DNA from: Pseudomonas oryzagri
GTDB taxonomy: Bacteria; Pseudomonadota; Gammaproteobacteria; Pseudomonadales; Pseudomonadaceae
DNA length: 64,000 bases
Assembly: GCF_020831405.1 (NCBI RefSeq)
Contig: NZ_JAJHPU010000031.1
Coordinates: 124,001 to 188,000 of the forward strand
Direction of reading: 5' to 3'
Part shown: positions 35,181-44,493 of the stretch, piece after piece
Numbering within the stretch: the stretch's first letter is position 1
How the letters are laid out: the number at the start of each line of letters is the position of its first letter
The notes under the pieces: model-generated
Databases searched by the model: none
What the model was told of the DNA's origin: nothing
The model's input: only the letters and a program-made list of their open reading frames with translations
Made by a program: the position numbers and the translations under genes

Positions 35181-35585
35181 TTACTGAAGATTGGCAAGTT
35201 CACGAAGCTCTATAGCTCTGGAGATGTTTAACATCATTGGGCAATATGAGTACATCGGAGAGCCGACATAAGAACCATAAAGCTCACAGTGGTTATTTCG
35301 ATATGATATCCAAGCCTGCTGTGCCTTCTCAAACTTCAGTGCGTCATCGATAGACGAAGCTGAAATATACTTGTAAATTTTTCTGTAAAGTAGCGTGATT
35401 TCCTTTTTTGCACTGTCAGATGCATATTCTGCGCAGCCGTGAACGACGCTGTTATTTATAGGTGCCTGCTCATCTATGCAGGCAGAGTAAATCTTGTAAT
35501 GATCAATTAACTTGTCTTCTGCGTTAGAGTAGAAGCTTAAATTGAGAGAAAGCAATAATAGGGTAATTTTTGATAGCGTTGGCAC
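35181..35585 (-). CDS. LprI-like (DUF1311) exported cassette protein
   Basis: A 134-residue protein with a signal peptide (ITLLLLSLNLSFYSNAED). The pattern LLYRKIYKYISASS ... FEKAQQAWISYRNNHCELY matches DUF1311/LprI proteins, which include lysozyme inhibitors; four or more Cys could form disulfides. The GTG at 35585 follows GGGAA. It starts shortly after a GTTAGGC core site (35607-35601) and is followed after 8 bp by an attC site, so it is the first cassette of the array in reading order. Confidence 0.78.
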   Translation of the reverse strand: MPTLSKITLLLLSLNLSFYSNAEDKLIDHYKIYSACIDEQAPINNSVVHGCAEYASDSAKKEITLLYRKIYKYISASSIDDALKFEKAQQAWISYRNNHCELYGSYVGSPMYSYCPMMLNISRAIELRELANLQ

Positions 35586-35600
35586 GACATTCCCTTATTG

Positions 35601-35607
35601 GCCTAAC
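35601..35607 (-). other. Lone integron core site (attI or attC remnant)
   Basis: GTTAGGC on the minus strand fits GTTRRRY and sits directly before the first cassette gene, where attI or a previous attC would end. No matching partner arm can be recognised in the sequence beyond it. Confidence 0.45.
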
Positions 35608-35627
35608 TATTATTAGACACCAACTGG

Positions 35628-35719
35628 TGCATAACACCCTGACAGGGTAGGTGGATGACACTCCGACGCGACCGAGCGCAGCCTCTATGTAGGGGCGGGG
35701 GTAAGAAGGTAGTTATGCA
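35628..35719. repeat. Inverted-repeat element beside the cassette array
   Basis: TGCATAAC (35628-35635) and its complement GTTATGCA (35712-35719) bound a 92-bp segment containing ACCCTGACAGGGT and REP-like blocks. A related GGTGTCATTCC motif lies just outside. It may be a REP-type element or a decayed recombination site at the array boundary. Nothing else is recognised in 35608-35823. Confidence 0.4.
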
Positions 35720-35823
35720 CCATGCCGAAAATCCCTTTGCGTGCGGTGTCATTCCGCCCTGAGGGTAACGCGGCGCCCGGAAGAAAAACAACGTGATACG
35801 GCCGGTCCAGCGTGTCCGCTCCA

Positions 35824-36762
35824 TCACCCAGCCGAGCCGCCTTCACTGCGGGCACCGACAGAAGCCCCGCCCCCCTCCTCCAACACCCTCCACAACCGCC
35901 GCACCGCCGGCTTGTGCAGCAGCGCGCAGCGGTACAGGCGGATCTCCAGCGGCACCTGCCACTGTTCGCCGCCGCACACCGCCAGTTCGCCGCGCGCCAG
36001 TTCGGCGGTGACCGACAGGCGCGGCACCCAGGCCACGCCGAGGCCCTGCAGCGCCATGCTTTTCAGGCTGTCGGCCATCGCCGTCTCGTACACCGTAGTG
36101 GAGCGCAGGGCGCGCTGGCGCAGCAGCAGGTTGACCGAGCGGCCGAGGAAGGCGCCGGCGCTGTAGGCCAACAGCGGCACGCTCTGCCCGCCGTCGAGAT
36201 CGAACAATGGGCGGCCGTCCTCGTCCACCGCGCACACCGGCAGCATGGCGGTGGTGCCCAGGTGCAGCGAGGGGAACAGCTCGGGGTCGAGCTGCAGGGC
36301 GGCGTCGGGGTCGTGGTAGGCGAGGATCAGGTCGCAGGTGCCGTCGCGCAGGGCGTGCACCGCCTCGCCGACGTTGCTGGCCACCAGGCGGCTCTTGATC
36401 GCCAGGCCGGCGCGGCGCAGGCCGGCGATCCACGCCGGGAAGAAGCCTAGGGTCAGCGAGTGGGCGGCGGAGATCTGCAGCACCTCGCCCTGGTCGCCTT
36501 CGAGGTCGTGCAGGTGGCGCACCGCCTCGCCGAGCTGGGCGACCACGCTGCGCGCGGTGACCAGGAACAGCTGGCCGGCCTCGGTCAGCTCCACCGGGGT
36601 GCGCGAACGGTTGACCAGGGTGAGGCCGAGGGCCTCCTCCAGGGTGCGGATGCGCCGGCTGAACGCCGGTTGGGTGACGAAGCGCTTTTGCGCCGCCTGG
36701 GAAAAGCTGCGGGTGGCGGCCAGGGCGACGAAGTCCTCCAGCCACTTGGTTTCCAGGTTCAT
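35824..36762 (-). CDS. LysR family regulator, divergent from aspA
   Basis: A 312-residue LysR regulator. The N-terminal helix-turn-helix (FVALAATRSFSQAAQKRFVTQPAFSRRIRTLEE) is followed by a substrate domain. It diverges from aspA across a 153-bp gap with a 15-bp dyad, an arrangement also found in P. aeruginosa (PA5428/PA5429). It resembles the HypT/YjiE branch, known for hypochlorite sensing, but the ligand here is unknown. It probably controls aspA. Confidence 0.9.
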   Translation of the reverse strand: MNLETKWLEDFVALAATRSFSQAAQKRFVTQPAFSRRIRTLEEALGLTLVNRSRTPVELTEAGQLFLVTARSVVAQLGEAVRHLHDLEGDQGEVLQISAAHSLTLGFFPAWIAGLRRAGLAIKSRLVASNVGEAVHALRDGTCDLILAYHDPDAALQLDPELFPSLHLGTTAMLPVCAVDEDGRPLFDLDGGQSVPLLAYSAGAFLGRSVNLLLRQRALRSTTVYETAMADSLKSMALQGLGVAWVPRLSVTAELARGELAVCGGEQWQVPLEIRLYRCALLHKPAVRRLWRVLEEGGGASVGARSEGGSAG

Positions 36763-36802
36763 GTCGGCTCCGCTGGCGTCAAATGGTCGTTACAGTCTCA
36801 TT

Positions 36803-36817
36803 ATGCCGATTCGGCAT
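36803..36817. promoter_or_regulatory. Dyad between the LysR gene and aspA
   Basis: ATGCCGA (36803-36809) and TCGGCAT (36811-36817) form a perfect inverted repeat around one T, midway between the divergent starts. It is a good candidate for the LysR binding site. Confidence 0.55.
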
Positions 36818-36915
36818 GACCCAGCAAGCAACAGCATTGGCAGCCGATCCGCCACGAGCCCTAATCTATGGGCGTCGCGGTGCTTACCGCCATACCCTCG
36901 GAACGACATCCCATC

Positions 36916-38340
<1,425 letters not shown>

Positions 38341-38378
38341 TTCGCCGGCCCGGCCGCGCGCCGGGCCACACCCGCTTA

Positions 38379-38435
38379 TCAGGCGACGCCGGCGGTCTTT
38401 TTGTCGGCAAAACTAAAGTGGCCGGCGACGCCTGA
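38379..38435. repeat. Inverted repeat downstream of aspA
   Basis: A 15-base arm at 38379-38393 is matched by its complement at 38421-38435 with one mismatch. The 27-base middle contains TTTTT, so the left half GGCGACGCCGGC plus T-run may also act as a weak terminator. Confidence 0.45.
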
Positions 38436-38488
38436 TTCATTCCGCCGCGCAGCGCCATGCAGCATTGCGCGCGCATCTCACCGGCCGG

Positions 38489-38541
38489 GGAGGACGGGTC
38501 CTCCTTTGCCCTTGGGACGATTTACGGCTCGTCCCTTTTTT
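38489..38541 (+). terminator. Two tandem terminator hairpins after aspA
   Basis: GGAGGAC/GTCCTCC (38489-38504) followed by TTT, then GGGACGA/TCGTCCC (38514-38520 with 38529-38535) followed by six T residues. Together with the next hairpin they form a three-hairpin block. Confidence 0.75.
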
Positions 38542-38550
38542 CTTCCCTCC

Positions 38551-38580
38551 ACCCCCGGAGCGTGCCGGGGGTTCTTTTTT
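38551..38580 (+). terminator. Third terminator hairpin after aspA
   Basis: An 8-bp stem ACCCCCGG/CCGGGGGT (38551-38558 with 38565-38572), 6-base loop and a T-run to 38580. It lies 12 bp from the end of the convergent MocR gene. Confidence 0.85.
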
Positions 38581-38591
38581 CCTCTCCCCGT

Positions 38592-40061
38592 CTACGACTC
38601 CCCGCTCCACGCCTCGCGCAGCGCCGCCAGGGCGCGGGCGATCTCCGCCTCCGGCACCGCGGCGAAACCCAGCACCAGGCCGGCGCGCGCGTCCGCCGGG
38701 GTGTTTCCATCGGGCAGCCAGTAGCGACTCAGGCCGTTCAGCTCCACGCCGACCCGCTGCGCGGCGGCGAGCAGCGCGCGCTCGCGCGCCATCCCGTCGA
38801 CCCGCACGCACAGGTGCAGCCCGGCCTCCACCGCCGGCAGCGGCGCGCAGCCGGGAATCCCCTGCGGCCAGCCGGACAGCAGGGCATCGCGGCGACTGCG
38901 GGCGGCCGCGCGCATGCGGCGGATATGCCGCTGGAAGTGGCCGGCGGCGATGAACTCGGCCATCACCGCCTGGCTGCCGAGTTCGACATGGCGCATGTCC
39001 AGGGCCAGACGGCGGGCGAACGGCTGCGCCAGCGCCGGCGGCAGCACCAGGTAGCCCAGGCGCAGGGCGGGAAAGGCGATCTTGCCGAAGGTGCCGACGT
39101 ATATCACCCGCCCCCGGCGGTCCAGGGCGGCCAAGGGGGTCAGCGGCGTGCCGCTGTAGCGGTACTCGCCGTCGTAGTCGTCCTCGACGATCCAGCCGTC
39201 GTGGCGCTCGGCCCAGTCGAGCAACTGCAGGCGCCGCGCCAGCGACAGGGTGACGCCGCTGGGGTACTGGTGCGAGGGGGTGACGTAGACCAGCCGGCAA
39301 GCGCCGGCCCGCTCCAGCGCGGCGGTATCCAGCCCCTCGCCGTCCACGGCGATGCCCGCCAGCTGCGCCCCGGCCGCGGCGAAGGCGTGTCCGGCGGCGC
39401 GGTAGCCGGGGTCCTCGATGGCCACCCGGTCGCCCGGCTGCACCAGCAAGCGGGCGCACAGGCCGATGCCCTGCTGGGCGCCGGCGGTGATGACGATCTG
39501 CGCCGGGTCGCAGGCCAGGCCGCGGCTGCTGCGCAGGTAGGCGGCGATCAGCTCGCGCAGGCGCGGGTCGCCGGCCGGATCGCCGTAGCCCAGGCGCGCC
39601 GGCGAGGGGCGGCGCCAGACGCGCGCCGACAGCCGCGCCCAGGTCTCGAAGGGAAACAGGTCGAAGGCCGGCACGCCGACCCGGAAGGCGCGCGGCGCGC
39701 CGGCCGGGGGCGCGGGCAGGTGCTGGGTCGCGAGGTGTTGCAGCGCCGGCGTCGCCGCCGCGCCGCCGGCGGGCGTGGCGAGCGGCCGCACCGCGCCGGC
39801 CAGCTCGCTGACGTAGGTGCCGGCGCCGACCCGCCCGTCCACGTAGCCCTCGGCGTACAGCTGGTCGAAGGCGCGGGTCACGGTGTTGCGCGAGACGCCG
39901 AGCAGCGCGGCCAGTTCGCGACTGGCCGGCAGGCGCGCGCCGCCGCGCAGGCGACCGTCGAGGATGCGCTCGCGCAGCGCCTGGTACAGCTGGCGGGCGA
40001 GCCCCTGGCCGGGGCCCAGCTGGATGCCGGAGAGATCGACCGGCAGCGGCGGCAGCGCCAT
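38592..40061 (-). CDS. MocR/PdxR family regulator (GntR fused to aminotransferase fold)
   Basis: A 489-residue regulator: an N-terminal GntR winged helix (LPASRELAALLGVSRNTVTRAFDQLYAEGYV) joined by a linker to a class I aminotransferase-like domain with VEDDYDGEYRY, binding PLP as effector. MocR proteins usually control a divergent gene; here that is the PaiB-like gene at 40151, with a 90-bp gap. The target pathway (PLP, polyamine or other amine metabolism) is not shown by the sequence. Confidence 0.92.
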   Translation of the reverse strand: MALPPLPVDLSGIQLGPGQGLARQLYQALRERILDGRLRGGARLPASRELAALLGVSRNTVTRAFDQLYAEGYVDGRVGAGTYVSELAGAVRPLATPAGGAAATPALQHLATQHLPAPPAGAPRAFRVGVPAFDLFPFETWARLSARVWRRPSPARLGYGDPAGDPRLRELIAAYLRSSRGLACDPAQIVITAGAQQGIGLCARLLVQPGDRVAIEDPGYRAAGHAFAAAGAQLAGIAVDGEGLDTAALERAGACRLVYVTPSHQYPSGVTLSLARRLQLLDWAERHDGWIVEDDYDGEYRYSGTPLTPLAALDRRGRVIYVGTFGKIAFPALRLGYLVLPPALAQPFARRLALDMRHVELGSQAVMAEFIAAGHFQRHIRRMRAAARSRRDALLSGWPQGIPGCAPLPAVEAGLHLCVRVDGMARERALLAAAQRVGVELNGLSRYWLPDGNTPADARAGLVLGFAAVPEAEIARALAALREAWSGES

Positions 40062-40150
40062 GGATTGGCTCCATGAAAGTCACGGGAAATGGATCTTACA
40101 GCAGGCCAATATTCCGGTCAGGATGGCCCCATCGCCCGAGGAGAACCACC

Positions 40151-40783
40151 ATGTACCTGCCTGCCGCCTTCCGCCAGGACGATCTCGCCGAGCTGCACCG
40201 GCAGATCGCCGCCAGCCGCCTGGCCACCCTGGTCAGCCACGGCCCGCAGGGCCTCACCGCCAGCCACCTGCCGCTGCTGCTGGAGCCCGGCGAGGGCGAG
40301 TCCGGCACCCTCTACGGCCACCTCGCGCGGGCCAATCCGCACTGGCAGGAGCTGGCCGCCGGCGGCGAGGCGCTGGCGATCTTCCAGGGCCCCGAGGCCT
40401 ACGTCAGCCCGTCCTGGTATCCGGGCAAGGCCGCGCACGGCAAGGCGGTGCCGACCTGGAACTACGTCGCCGTGCACGCCTACGGCCCGGTCGAGCTGTT
40501 CGACGAGCCCGAGCGCCTGCGCCGGCTGCTCGGCCGCCTGAGCGACCGCCACGAGGTCGGCCGGGCGCAGCCCTGGTCGCTCGACGAGGCGCCCCGCGAC
40601 TACATCGACGGCATGCTGCGCGCCATCGTCGGCTTCGCCCTGCCGATCCGCCGCCTGGAGGGCAAGTGGAAGCTCTCGCAGAACCGCCCGGCCGCCGACC
40701 GGGACGGGGTGCGCGCGGGCCTGGCCGCCTCGGGCGATCCGCGCAACCGCGAGCTGGCCGCGCGCATGAGCGTCATCGACTGA
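40151..40783 (+). CDS. PaiB/FMN-binding split-barrel protein
   Basis: A 210-residue protein with blocks MYLPAAFRQDDLAELH, ATLVSHGPQGLTASHLPLLL, YVSPSWYPGKAAHGKAVPTWNYVAVHAYG and KLSQNRPAADR, which define the PaiB family. PaiB is a split-barrel flavin- or haem-binding protein described as a negative regulator in Bacillus; in proteobacteria some members degrade haem. It diverges from a MocR regulator and is followed by two acetyltransferase genes, as paiA/paiB pair acetyltransferase with PaiB. GGAG precedes the ATG. Confidence 0.88.
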   Translation: MYLPAAFRQDDLAELHRQIAASRLATLVSHGPQGLTASHLPLLLEPGEGESGTLYGHLARANPHWQELAAGGEALAIFQGPEAYVSPSWYPGKAAHGKAVPTWNYVAVHAYGPVELFDEPERLRRLLGRLSDRHEVGRAQPWSLDEAPRDYIDGMLRAIVGFALPIRRLEGKWKLSQNRPAADRDGVRAGLAASGDPRNRELAARMSVID

Positions 40784-40806
40784 TCCACTCACGGAAAGGA
40801 ACCCGC

Positions 40807-41259
40807 ATGTCTCACCCACCGCTCGAAATCCGCCCGGTCGGCGCCGCCGACCACGCCGCCTGGCTGCCGCTCTGGCAGGCCTACCAGCGCTTCTACGAGG
40901 CCGAGATCCCCGCCGCGACCAGCGCCGTCACCTGGCAGCGCTTCCTCGACCCGGCCGAGCCCATGCACGCCGCCCTGGCCTGGCGCGACAGCGCGGCGGT
41001 GGGCCTGGTGCACTGGATCTTCCACCGCTCCTGCTGGACGGTGGGCGACTACTGTTACCTGCAGGACCTGTACGTGGCCGAGGGCCGGCGCGGCGGTGGC
41101 ATCGGCCGCGCGCTGATCGAGCACGTGCGCGCCCAGGCCGTCGCCGCCGGCGCCAGTCGCGTGCACTGGCTGACCCAGGAAGCCAACTACGCCGGCCGCC
41201 AGCTCTACGACCGCCTGGCCGAGCGCTCCGGCTTCATCCAGTACCGCCAGCTGCTGTGA
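40807..41259 (+). CDS. GNAT family N-acetyltransferase
   Basis: A 150-residue GNAT enzyme. DLYVAEGRRGGGIGRALIEHV contains the acetyl-CoA-binding R/QxxGxG/A loop (near residues 95-105), and ANYAGRQLYDRLAERSGFIQYR the conserved Tyr near the C-terminus. It follows the PaiB-like gene by 23 bp with AAAGGA upstream. Substrate unknown; a small amine or polyamine would fit the PaiA analogy. Confidence 0.9.
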   Translation: MSHPPLEIRPVGAADHAAWLPLWQAYQRFYEAEIPAATSAVTWQRFLDPAEPMHAALAWRDSAAVGLVHWIFHRSCWTVGDYCYLQDLYVAEGRRGGGIGRALIEHVRAQAVAAGASRVHWLTQEANYAGRQLYDRLAERSGFIQYRQLL

Positions 41260-41272
41260 AGGAGAAACGCCC

Positions 41273-41947
41273 GTGACCGACCTCGCCCACTGGCAGAGCT
41301 GCCCGCTGCCGCCGCACGCCCCGCTGGCCGGGCGCTTCGTCAGCCTCGAACCGCTCGATCCGGCGCGCCACGCCGACCAGCTGTGGACGGCACTGCAGGC
41401 TCCGCCCGCCGACCCGCAGCAGTGGCAGTACATGGCCTACGGGCCGTTCGCCGCGCGCGCCGAGTTCGACGCCTGGCTGGCCGGCGTCGCCGTCGGCAGC
41501 GACCCGCTGTTCTTCGCCGTGCGCGACCACGCCAGCGGCAACGTGGTCGGCCAGCTCGCCCTGATGCGCATCACGCCCGCCCACGGCTGCGTGGAGATCG
41601 GCCACGTGCTGTTCGCCCCGCCCCTGCAGCGCACGCCGGGCGCCAGCGAGGCGATCTACCTGCTGGCGCGACTGGTGTTCGCGCTGGGCTACCGGCGCCT
41701 GGAGTGGAAGTGCGACGCCGACAACACGCGCTCGCGACGCGCCGCCGAGCGCCTGGGCTTCGTCGCCGAGGGGCTGTTCCGCCAGCACCTGGTGGTCAAG
41801 GGTCGCAACCGCGACACCGCCTGGTACGCCCTGCTCGACGGCGACTGGCCGCGCTGCCGCGCCGCGTTCGAGCGCTGGCTGGCGGCGGACAACTTCGACG
41901 CCGAGGGCCGCCAGCGGCGCGGCCTGGCGGAGCTGCGCGACGAGTGA
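41273..41947 (+). CDS. GNAT family acetyltransferase, RimJ/RimL-like
   Basis: A 224-residue GNAT protein. AHGCVEIGHVLFAPPLQRTPGASEAIYLL and RRLEWKCDADNTRSRRAAERLGFVAEGLFRQHLVVKGRNRDTAWYALL match the group that includes ribosomal-protein acetyltransferases and several antibiotic- or amine-modifying enzymes. The GTG at 41273 has AAGGAG upstream and lies 13 bp after the previous gene, so the three + genes probably form one operon. Confidence 0.88.
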   Translation: MTDLAHWQSCPLPPHAPLAGRFVSLEPLDPARHADQLWTALQAPPADPQQWQYMAYGPFAARAEFDAWLAGVAVGSDPLFFAVRDHASGNVVGQLALMRITPAHGCVEIGHVLFAPPLQRTPGASEAIYLLARLVFALGYRRLEWKCDADNTRSRRAAERLGFVAEGLFRQHLVVKGRNRDTAWYALLDGDWPRCRAAFERWLAADNFDAEGRQRRGLAELRDE

Positions 41948-41950
41948 GCG

Positions 41951-42769
41951 TCACTCGATCTCGAACAGCCCGTCGCGCAGCGGCGCCACGGCCAGGCGCT
42001 GGCGGATGTCGGCGTCGATGCGCGGGTCGTCCGGGCGGTACAGGCGCACCTGGCGGTAGGCGCTGATGCGGTTGATCTCGCTGCCCAGGTACTCCCACAC
42101 CACGCGGGTGCACGCCGGGTTGCGGCGGTCGCCACTGGACACGCCGGTCTTCAGGCCGTTGAGGCGGGTGATGCGGCTCTTGTAGCTGGGGATGAGGATG
42201 GTCTGGCTCATCTCGTTGAGGGTGAGCGACTCGTAGTCGATCAGGAACAGGCGGTCCTGCAGCTGGAAGGCCGCGCCCAGGTAGCGGCAGCGCACCCAGT
42301 CCTCGCCCTGCACATCGCTGCTGGCCGAGCGCTCCTGGCGCTCCTGGCGCTCGAACAGGAAGTTGCCGTCCTCCTCCCACAGGTGCACCAGCGACAGCAG
42401 CACGGTGCCCGGCACCGACATGCAGTTGGAGTACTCGAAGTAGTAGCCGCAGTAGCGCGCCAGGCTGGACGAATGGTCGCGCAGCGGCCGCAGCAGTTCG
42501 AGCAGCGGATCGCCGGCCGCCGGCTGGCCGCTCTCGCCGCCGCGCGCGCCGACCAGGTGGGCGAACTGCTCGGCCGGCAGGCCCAGCTCGTACTCCTCGA
42601 CGCCGAAGAAGTCGCAGATGCGCTTGAGGTTGTAGGGCGTCGGCCGGCTCTGCCCGCTCAGGTACTTGTTGAACTGGGCGCGGTTGAGGCCGAGCTTGCG
42701 GCACACCTCGGCGATCGACCGGTAGTGGCTGCACAGCAGGCGGAGATTGGGACCGATGGCTTCGGACAT
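41951..42769 (-). CDS. XRE-type helix-turn-helix regulator
   Basis: A 272-residue regulator. The N-terminal 60 residues form an XRE helix-turn-helix (SIAEVCRKLGLNRAQFNKYLSGQSRPTPYNLKRICDFFGV); the rest is an uncharacterised sensor-like domain (CGYYFEYSNCMSVPGTVLLSLV). The family is common in pseudomonads near amino-acid transport genes. It diverges from the symporter gene at 42932 and may control it. Its stop is 3 bp from that of the GNAT gene on the other strand. Confidence 0.85.
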   Translation of the reverse strand: MSEAIGPNLRLLCSHYRSIAEVCRKLGLNRAQFNKYLSGQSRPTPYNLKRICDFFGVEEYELGLPAEQFAHLVGARGGESGQPAAGDPLLELLRPLRDHSSSLARYCGYYFEYSNCMSVPGTVLLSLVHLWEEDGNFLFERQERQERSASSDVQGEDWVRCRYLGAAFQLQDRLFLIDYESLTLNEMSQTILIPSYKSRITRLNGLKTGVSSGDRRNPACTRVVWEYLGSEINRISAYRQVRLYRPDDPRIDADIRQRLAVAPLRDGLFEIE

Positions 42770-42931
42770 GGCGCGCGCCCAGGTGATGCGAGTGACGCCA
42801 TTCTAGCATCGACTCGCATCACATCGCCGCGACCCGCGAAATTGTCCCCGCCCGCCCCTTGGCCAACCATACGCCCCTCGGCCCAGGCCGCTCGCACCGC
42901 TCGAATACAACAAGAATCGAGGTCCCTCGCC

Positions 42932-44380
42932 ATGCTGGAAATGCTCAACGATTTCCTGTCCGGAAAACTGCTGATCGTGCTGATCGTCGGTCTGGGCAGC
43001 TACTTCACCCTGCGCTCGCGCGGCGTCCAGTTCCGCCATTTCGGCCACATGTTCGCCGTGTTCAAGGAGTCCATCCAGGGCAGCGCCGGCCAGCTCAGCT
43101 CGTTCCAGGCGCTGATGCTCAGCCTCGCCGGCCGCGTCGGCGCCGGCAACATCGCCGGGGTGGGCGTCGCCGTGACCCTCGGCGGCCCGGGCGCGGTGTT
43201 CTGGATGTGGGTGACCGCGCTGGTCGGCATGTCCAGCAGCTTCTTCGAGTGCACCCTGGCGCAGGCCTACAAGCGCGCCGACGGCGACGGCCTGTACCGC
43301 GGCGGCCCGGCCTACTACATCCAGCACGGCCTCAAGCTGCGCTGGATGGCGCTGACCTTCGCCGTGCTGCTGCTGGTCACCTACGGCTTCGCCTTCAACG
43401 GCCTGCAGTCCTACACCGTGACCCATTCGCTGGAGAACGCCTTCGGCGTACCGGTGCAGTACACCGGCGTGGGCCTGGCCGTGCTGCTGGGCCTGGTGTT
43501 CCTCGGCGGCATCAAGCGCATCGCCGCGGTTTCCGACCTGCTGGTGCCGGTCAAGACTCTGGCCTACATCGCCGTCACCCTGTACGTGATCGCCACCCAG
43601 ATCGAGCTGGTGCCGGGCATGCTGGCGACCATCGTGAAGAGCGCCTTCGGCCTCGAACCGGCCTTCGCCGGCCTGCTCGGCAGCGCCATCGTGATGGGCG
43701 TCAAGCGCGGCGTGTTCGCCAACGAGGCGGGCCTGGGCAGCGCGCCGAACGTGGCCGCGGTGGCTGCGGTCAAGCACCCGGTCGCCCAGGGCGTGGTGCA
43801 GGCCTTCAGCGTGTTCCTCGACACCTTCGTGATCTGCACCTGCACTGCCCTGCTGATCCTGCTGTCGGGCTTCTACACCCCGGGCTTCGAGGGCGACGGC
43901 ATCGTGCTGACCCAGAACTCGCTGGCCGCGGTGGTGGGCGACTGGGGGCGGATCTTCGTCAGCGTGGCGCTGAGCCTGTTCGTGTTCACCTGCATCCTCT
44001 ACAACTACTACCTCGGCGAGAACGCCCTGCAGTTCCTCGTCGGCCGTGGCCGCGGCCCGCTGATGATCTACCGCGGCCTGGTGCTGGCGCTGATCCTCTG
44101 GGGCTCGCTGCAGAACCTGGGCACCGTGTTCGCCTTCGCCGACATCACCATGACCCTGCTGGCGCTGGTCAACCTGGTCGCCCTGGCCATGCTGCTCAAG
44201 GTCGGCCTGCGCCTGATGCGCGACTACGACGCCCAGCTCGCCGCCGGCGTGGCCCAGCCGGTGTTCGATGCCCGCCAGTTCGCCGATCTCGACCTCGACC
44301 CGGCCGCCTGGCCGAAGGCCGCCGCCGCGCCGGCCGCGTCGACCGCCAGCGCCGGCGCGGACCTCGCCGCCCGCGCGTAA
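42932..44380 (+). CDS. Sodium:alanine/glycine symporter (AGCS family)
   Basis: A 482-residue membrane protein with about 11 helices. FQALMLSLAGRVGAGNIAGVGVAVTLGGPGAVFWMWVTALVGMSSSFFECTLAQ and NEAGLGSAPNVAA are AGCS signatures. It takes up alanine, glycine or a related amino acid with Na+. The ATG at 42932 matches the family start and has GAGG upstream. The C-terminal 40 residues are Ala/Pro-rich and soluble. It diverges from an XRE regulator. Confidence 0.93.
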   Translation: MLEMLNDFLSGKLLIVLIVGLGSYFTLRSRGVQFRHFGHMFAVFKESIQGSAGQLSSFQALMLSLAGRVGAGNIAGVGVAVTLGGPGAVFWMWVTALVGMSSSFFECTLAQAYKRADGDGLYRGGPAYYIQHGLKLRWMALTFAVLLLVTYGFAFNGLQSYTVTHSLENAFGVPVQYTGVGLAVLLGLVFLGGIKRIAAVSDLLVPVKTLAYIAVTLYVIATQIELVPGMLATIVKSAFGLEPAFAGLLGSAIVMGVKRGVFANEAGLGSAPNVAAVAAVKHPVAQGVVQAFSVFLDTFVICTCTALLILLSGFYTPGFEGDGIVLTQNSLAAVVGDWGRIFVSVALSLFVFTCILYNYYLGENALQFLVGRGRGPLMIYRGLVLALILWGSLQNLGTVFAFADITMTLLALVNLVALAMLLKVGLRLMRDYDAQLAAGVAQPVFDARQFADLDLDPAAWPKAAAAPAASTASAGADLAARA

Positions 44381-44493
44381 GCCACCGGCCGGCAGCCGCT
44401 GCCGGCCGTCTCCCCTCGGGCGCCGTCGGTTCCCCGTCCCTGTCGGTCGCCGTAGCGGCCGGCGGCGCCTGATCCCTTCCCGGAGCCACGACC

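Larger units (their letters stand above)
31877..35607 (-). mobile_element. Integrase-less gene-cassette array (CALIN-like) between hutC and the aspA regulator
   Basis: Six small, low-GC genes of unrelated families all lie on the minus strand. Three attC-type sites (33776-33869, 34504-34580, 35097-35172) and a lone core site (35601-35607) alternate with the first genes in exactly cassette fashion: gene stop at or inside the site's start, next gene start 6-7 bases after its end. No integrase gene is found on either side. The three genes at the low-coordinate end have no recognisable attC and may be decayed cassettes or other insertions. Confidence 0.75.
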
